From: Sipunculus nudus
Taxonomy: Eukaryota; Annelida; Sipuncula; Golfingiida; Sipunculidae
DNA: 64,000 bases
Assembly: GCA_026874595.1 (NCBI GenBank)
Contig: CM049311.1
Location: 69,419,453 to 69,483,452, forward strand
Direction of reading: 5' to 3'
Each line of letters starts with the position of its first letter. Position 1 is the first letter of the stretch. The notes beneath the pieces are model-generated. The model ran no database searches. It saw nothing but the letters and a program-made list of their open reading frames with translations, and was not told the origin of the DNA. Made by a program: the position numbers and the translations under genes. This document shows positions 62,296 to 64,000 of this stretch, one piece after another.

Positions 62296-63174
62296 TCGAA
62301 ATGCTCCCGCCACAACACAGAAAACGCAATTTCATCATAAACCGTTTATGGACTCAACTTCAAATGTGTCAAACTCCAAACACTGCCGAACTGTCGATGG
62401 AGCTGCCATCTGGTAACTTAATGTAAACTATTGTAAATAACGGCGCCTATCATGGTCATATGGGGGGGGGGGGGGGTTCAAGAGAATATACTGAATGAGT
62501 TTATTAATTCAATCTTAACATGCATTAGTGCGAAATACGGTTTCCAGCATTGACTCTTTATAAACTTTTCCTTGGTATTTCCTTAAAGGTGCATAATCAA
62601 TTACCTTTTAAAAAAAAATTATGTGATTTCTGGTTTCCCCTGTGTATATATTAATGATCTAAGGGTAATTTTGGTTGTAAACAGTTCTAATAAGGCCTTC
62701 ATGAAGGATGTATGAACTTGTTTATCAACAACATGTTTGTAAACACAGCAATGTTGACAAACGGGAAAAACATGTAACCTTTGGTGGTAGGTTGCATAAA
62801 TGCGGAGGTAGAAAGGTCCCTGGTTGCAAAAAATCATTTGCAAAGCTCTGGCTATTCTGACTTGCTCCCAGATGCCTTTGTTGAATTTGTTTTGATTATT
62901 TGGGCGGGCCCCCATATATTATAAACACCTTGAAATAAACAAAACAAGCATCCAGTGTGCAGTGATATCCACATTTTCTGGCCTATTTTATGAAAGCTCC
63001 AAGGGTCTACCATTAGTTAATAAAGGTCAGATAGGTGATTGGGCCCTTTTAATTGTTTATGAACAATTAAACTCTGATGAAGGTCGGTTAAAAAACAAGT
63101 TACCTGAATAAATTATTATTAGAAGTCGTTTAACCATTGCAATGAAGTGGAGTATACCGGTATGCAGAGAACGT
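62296..63174. other. Intergenic sequence
   Basis: Only G15 at 62462-62476 stands out. A 98-codon minus frame at 62619-62915 is unidentified. Confidence 0.55.
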
Positions 63175-64000
63175 CCCAGCTATGTCTGTGCGTGACCGGC
63201 ACGCCTCTTCCAGAGTCATAACTGGGGTTGATCATCGACTATGTCTGTGCATGACCGGCACGCCTCTTCCAGAGTCATAACAGGGGTTGATCATCAGCTA
63301 TGTCCGTGCGTGACCGGCACGCCTCTTCCAGAGTCATAACAGGGGTTGATCATCAGCTATGTCTGTGCGTGACCGGCACGCCTCTTCCAGAGTCATAACA
63401 GGGGTTGATCATCAGCTATCTCTGTGCGTGACCGGCCCGCCTCTAACAAAGTCATAACAGGGGTTCATCATCAGCTATGTCTGTGTGTGACCGGCAAGCC
63501 TCTACCAGAGTCATAGCAGGGGTTCATCATCAGATATGTCTGTGCGTGACAGGCACGCCTCTGACAGAGTCATAACAGGGGTTTATCATCAGATGTGTCT
63601 GTGCGTGACCAGCACTCCTCTAACAGAGTCATAACAGGGGTTGATCATCAGCTATGTCTGTGCGTGACCTGGAAAACCTCTAACAAAGTCATAACAGGGG
63701 TTTATCATCAGATATGTCTGTGCGTGACCTGGAAAACCTCTAACTAAGTCATAACAGGGGTTTATCATCAGATATGTCGGTGCGTGACCGGCACGCTTCT
63801 AACAGAGTCATAACAGGGGTTGATCATCAGATATGTCTGTGCCCGACCTGCACGCTTCTAACAGAAGTCATAACAGGGATTAATCATCAGCTATATCTGT
63901 GCGTGACCTGGAAAACCTCTGACAAGGTCATAATAGGGGTTAATCATCAGATATGTATGTGTGTGACCGGCACGCCTCTACCAGAGTCATAACTGGGACT
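63175..64000 (+). repeat. 59-60-bp minisatellite, about 14 copies, running off the window
   Basis: The unit starts CTATGTCTGTGCGTGACCGG, continues CACGCCTCTNNCAGAGTCAT and AACAGGGGTTGATCATCAG. Early copies have TTCCAGAG; later ones TAACAGAG or TAACAAAG with a tggaaaacc variant. Both 59- and 60-bp units occur, so no reading frame is kept. The array is incomplete at the window end. Confidence 0.95.

Noticed and set aside
63774-63992. 72-codon frame at the window end
   Set aside because: It is a by-product of the 59-60-bp minisatellite; units of different length do not keep a frame.

Overview
The window is AT-rich animal DNA with GT-AG spliced exons, tRNA-derived SINEs, DNA-transposon relics and several families of CCGT-bearing repeats with tandem cores. 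Repeats of this kind are familiar from marine molluscs, especially bivalves, so I infer a molluscan (probably bivalve) nuclear genome; no marker gene here fixes the species.

The only gene I can support is on the + strand at 25080-42996: a MAP-kinase phosphatase of the DUSP8/DUSP16 type. Four exons (25080-25276, 31601-31748, 41284-41407, 41922-42996) join in one continuous frame (phases 0, 1, 2), giving 513 complete residues and a stop. They encode the linker, the whole catalytic domain (HCLAGISRS) and a long Ser/Thr-Pro-rich tail. The N-terminal rhodanese/kinase-binding exons were not found; bases 1-25079 are read as intron or upstream DNA. The 3' UTR probably runs to one of the AATAAA signals between 43755 and 45470.

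The rest is repeats. At 371-615 there is a SINE with a perfect 13-bp target duplication. Three copies of one 1.6-2.4 kb family lie at 10344-12747 (+), 50566-52816 (+) and 60647-62291 (-); the first splits a 53-bp minisatellite. Other tandem-cored elements lie at 15464-16507, 30280-31458, 36089-38692 and 48452-49420. Most begin TTTTTAGC (or nearly), carry a CCGT-like tract just inside, and end in a hairpin followed by CTAG-T or CTTG-T, which suggests non-autonomous rolling-circle (Helitron-like) elements. A 1217-bp pogo/Tigger-like element with TA duplication sits in the intron at 31876-33092. Minisatellites of 53, 48, 43, 15 and about 60 bp, a 187-bp perfect duplication, and long poly-C/poly-G and (AT)n tracts fill much of the remainder.

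Downstream of the phosphatase no second coding region is recognised. A TATA box with heat-shock-element-like motifs at 56704-56803 may be the promoter of a gene continuing past the window, or a retroelement LTR. GC-richer islands (about 2160-2530, 3700-3960, 19540-20500, 39150-40500, 57840-58330) are candidate regulatory sequence.
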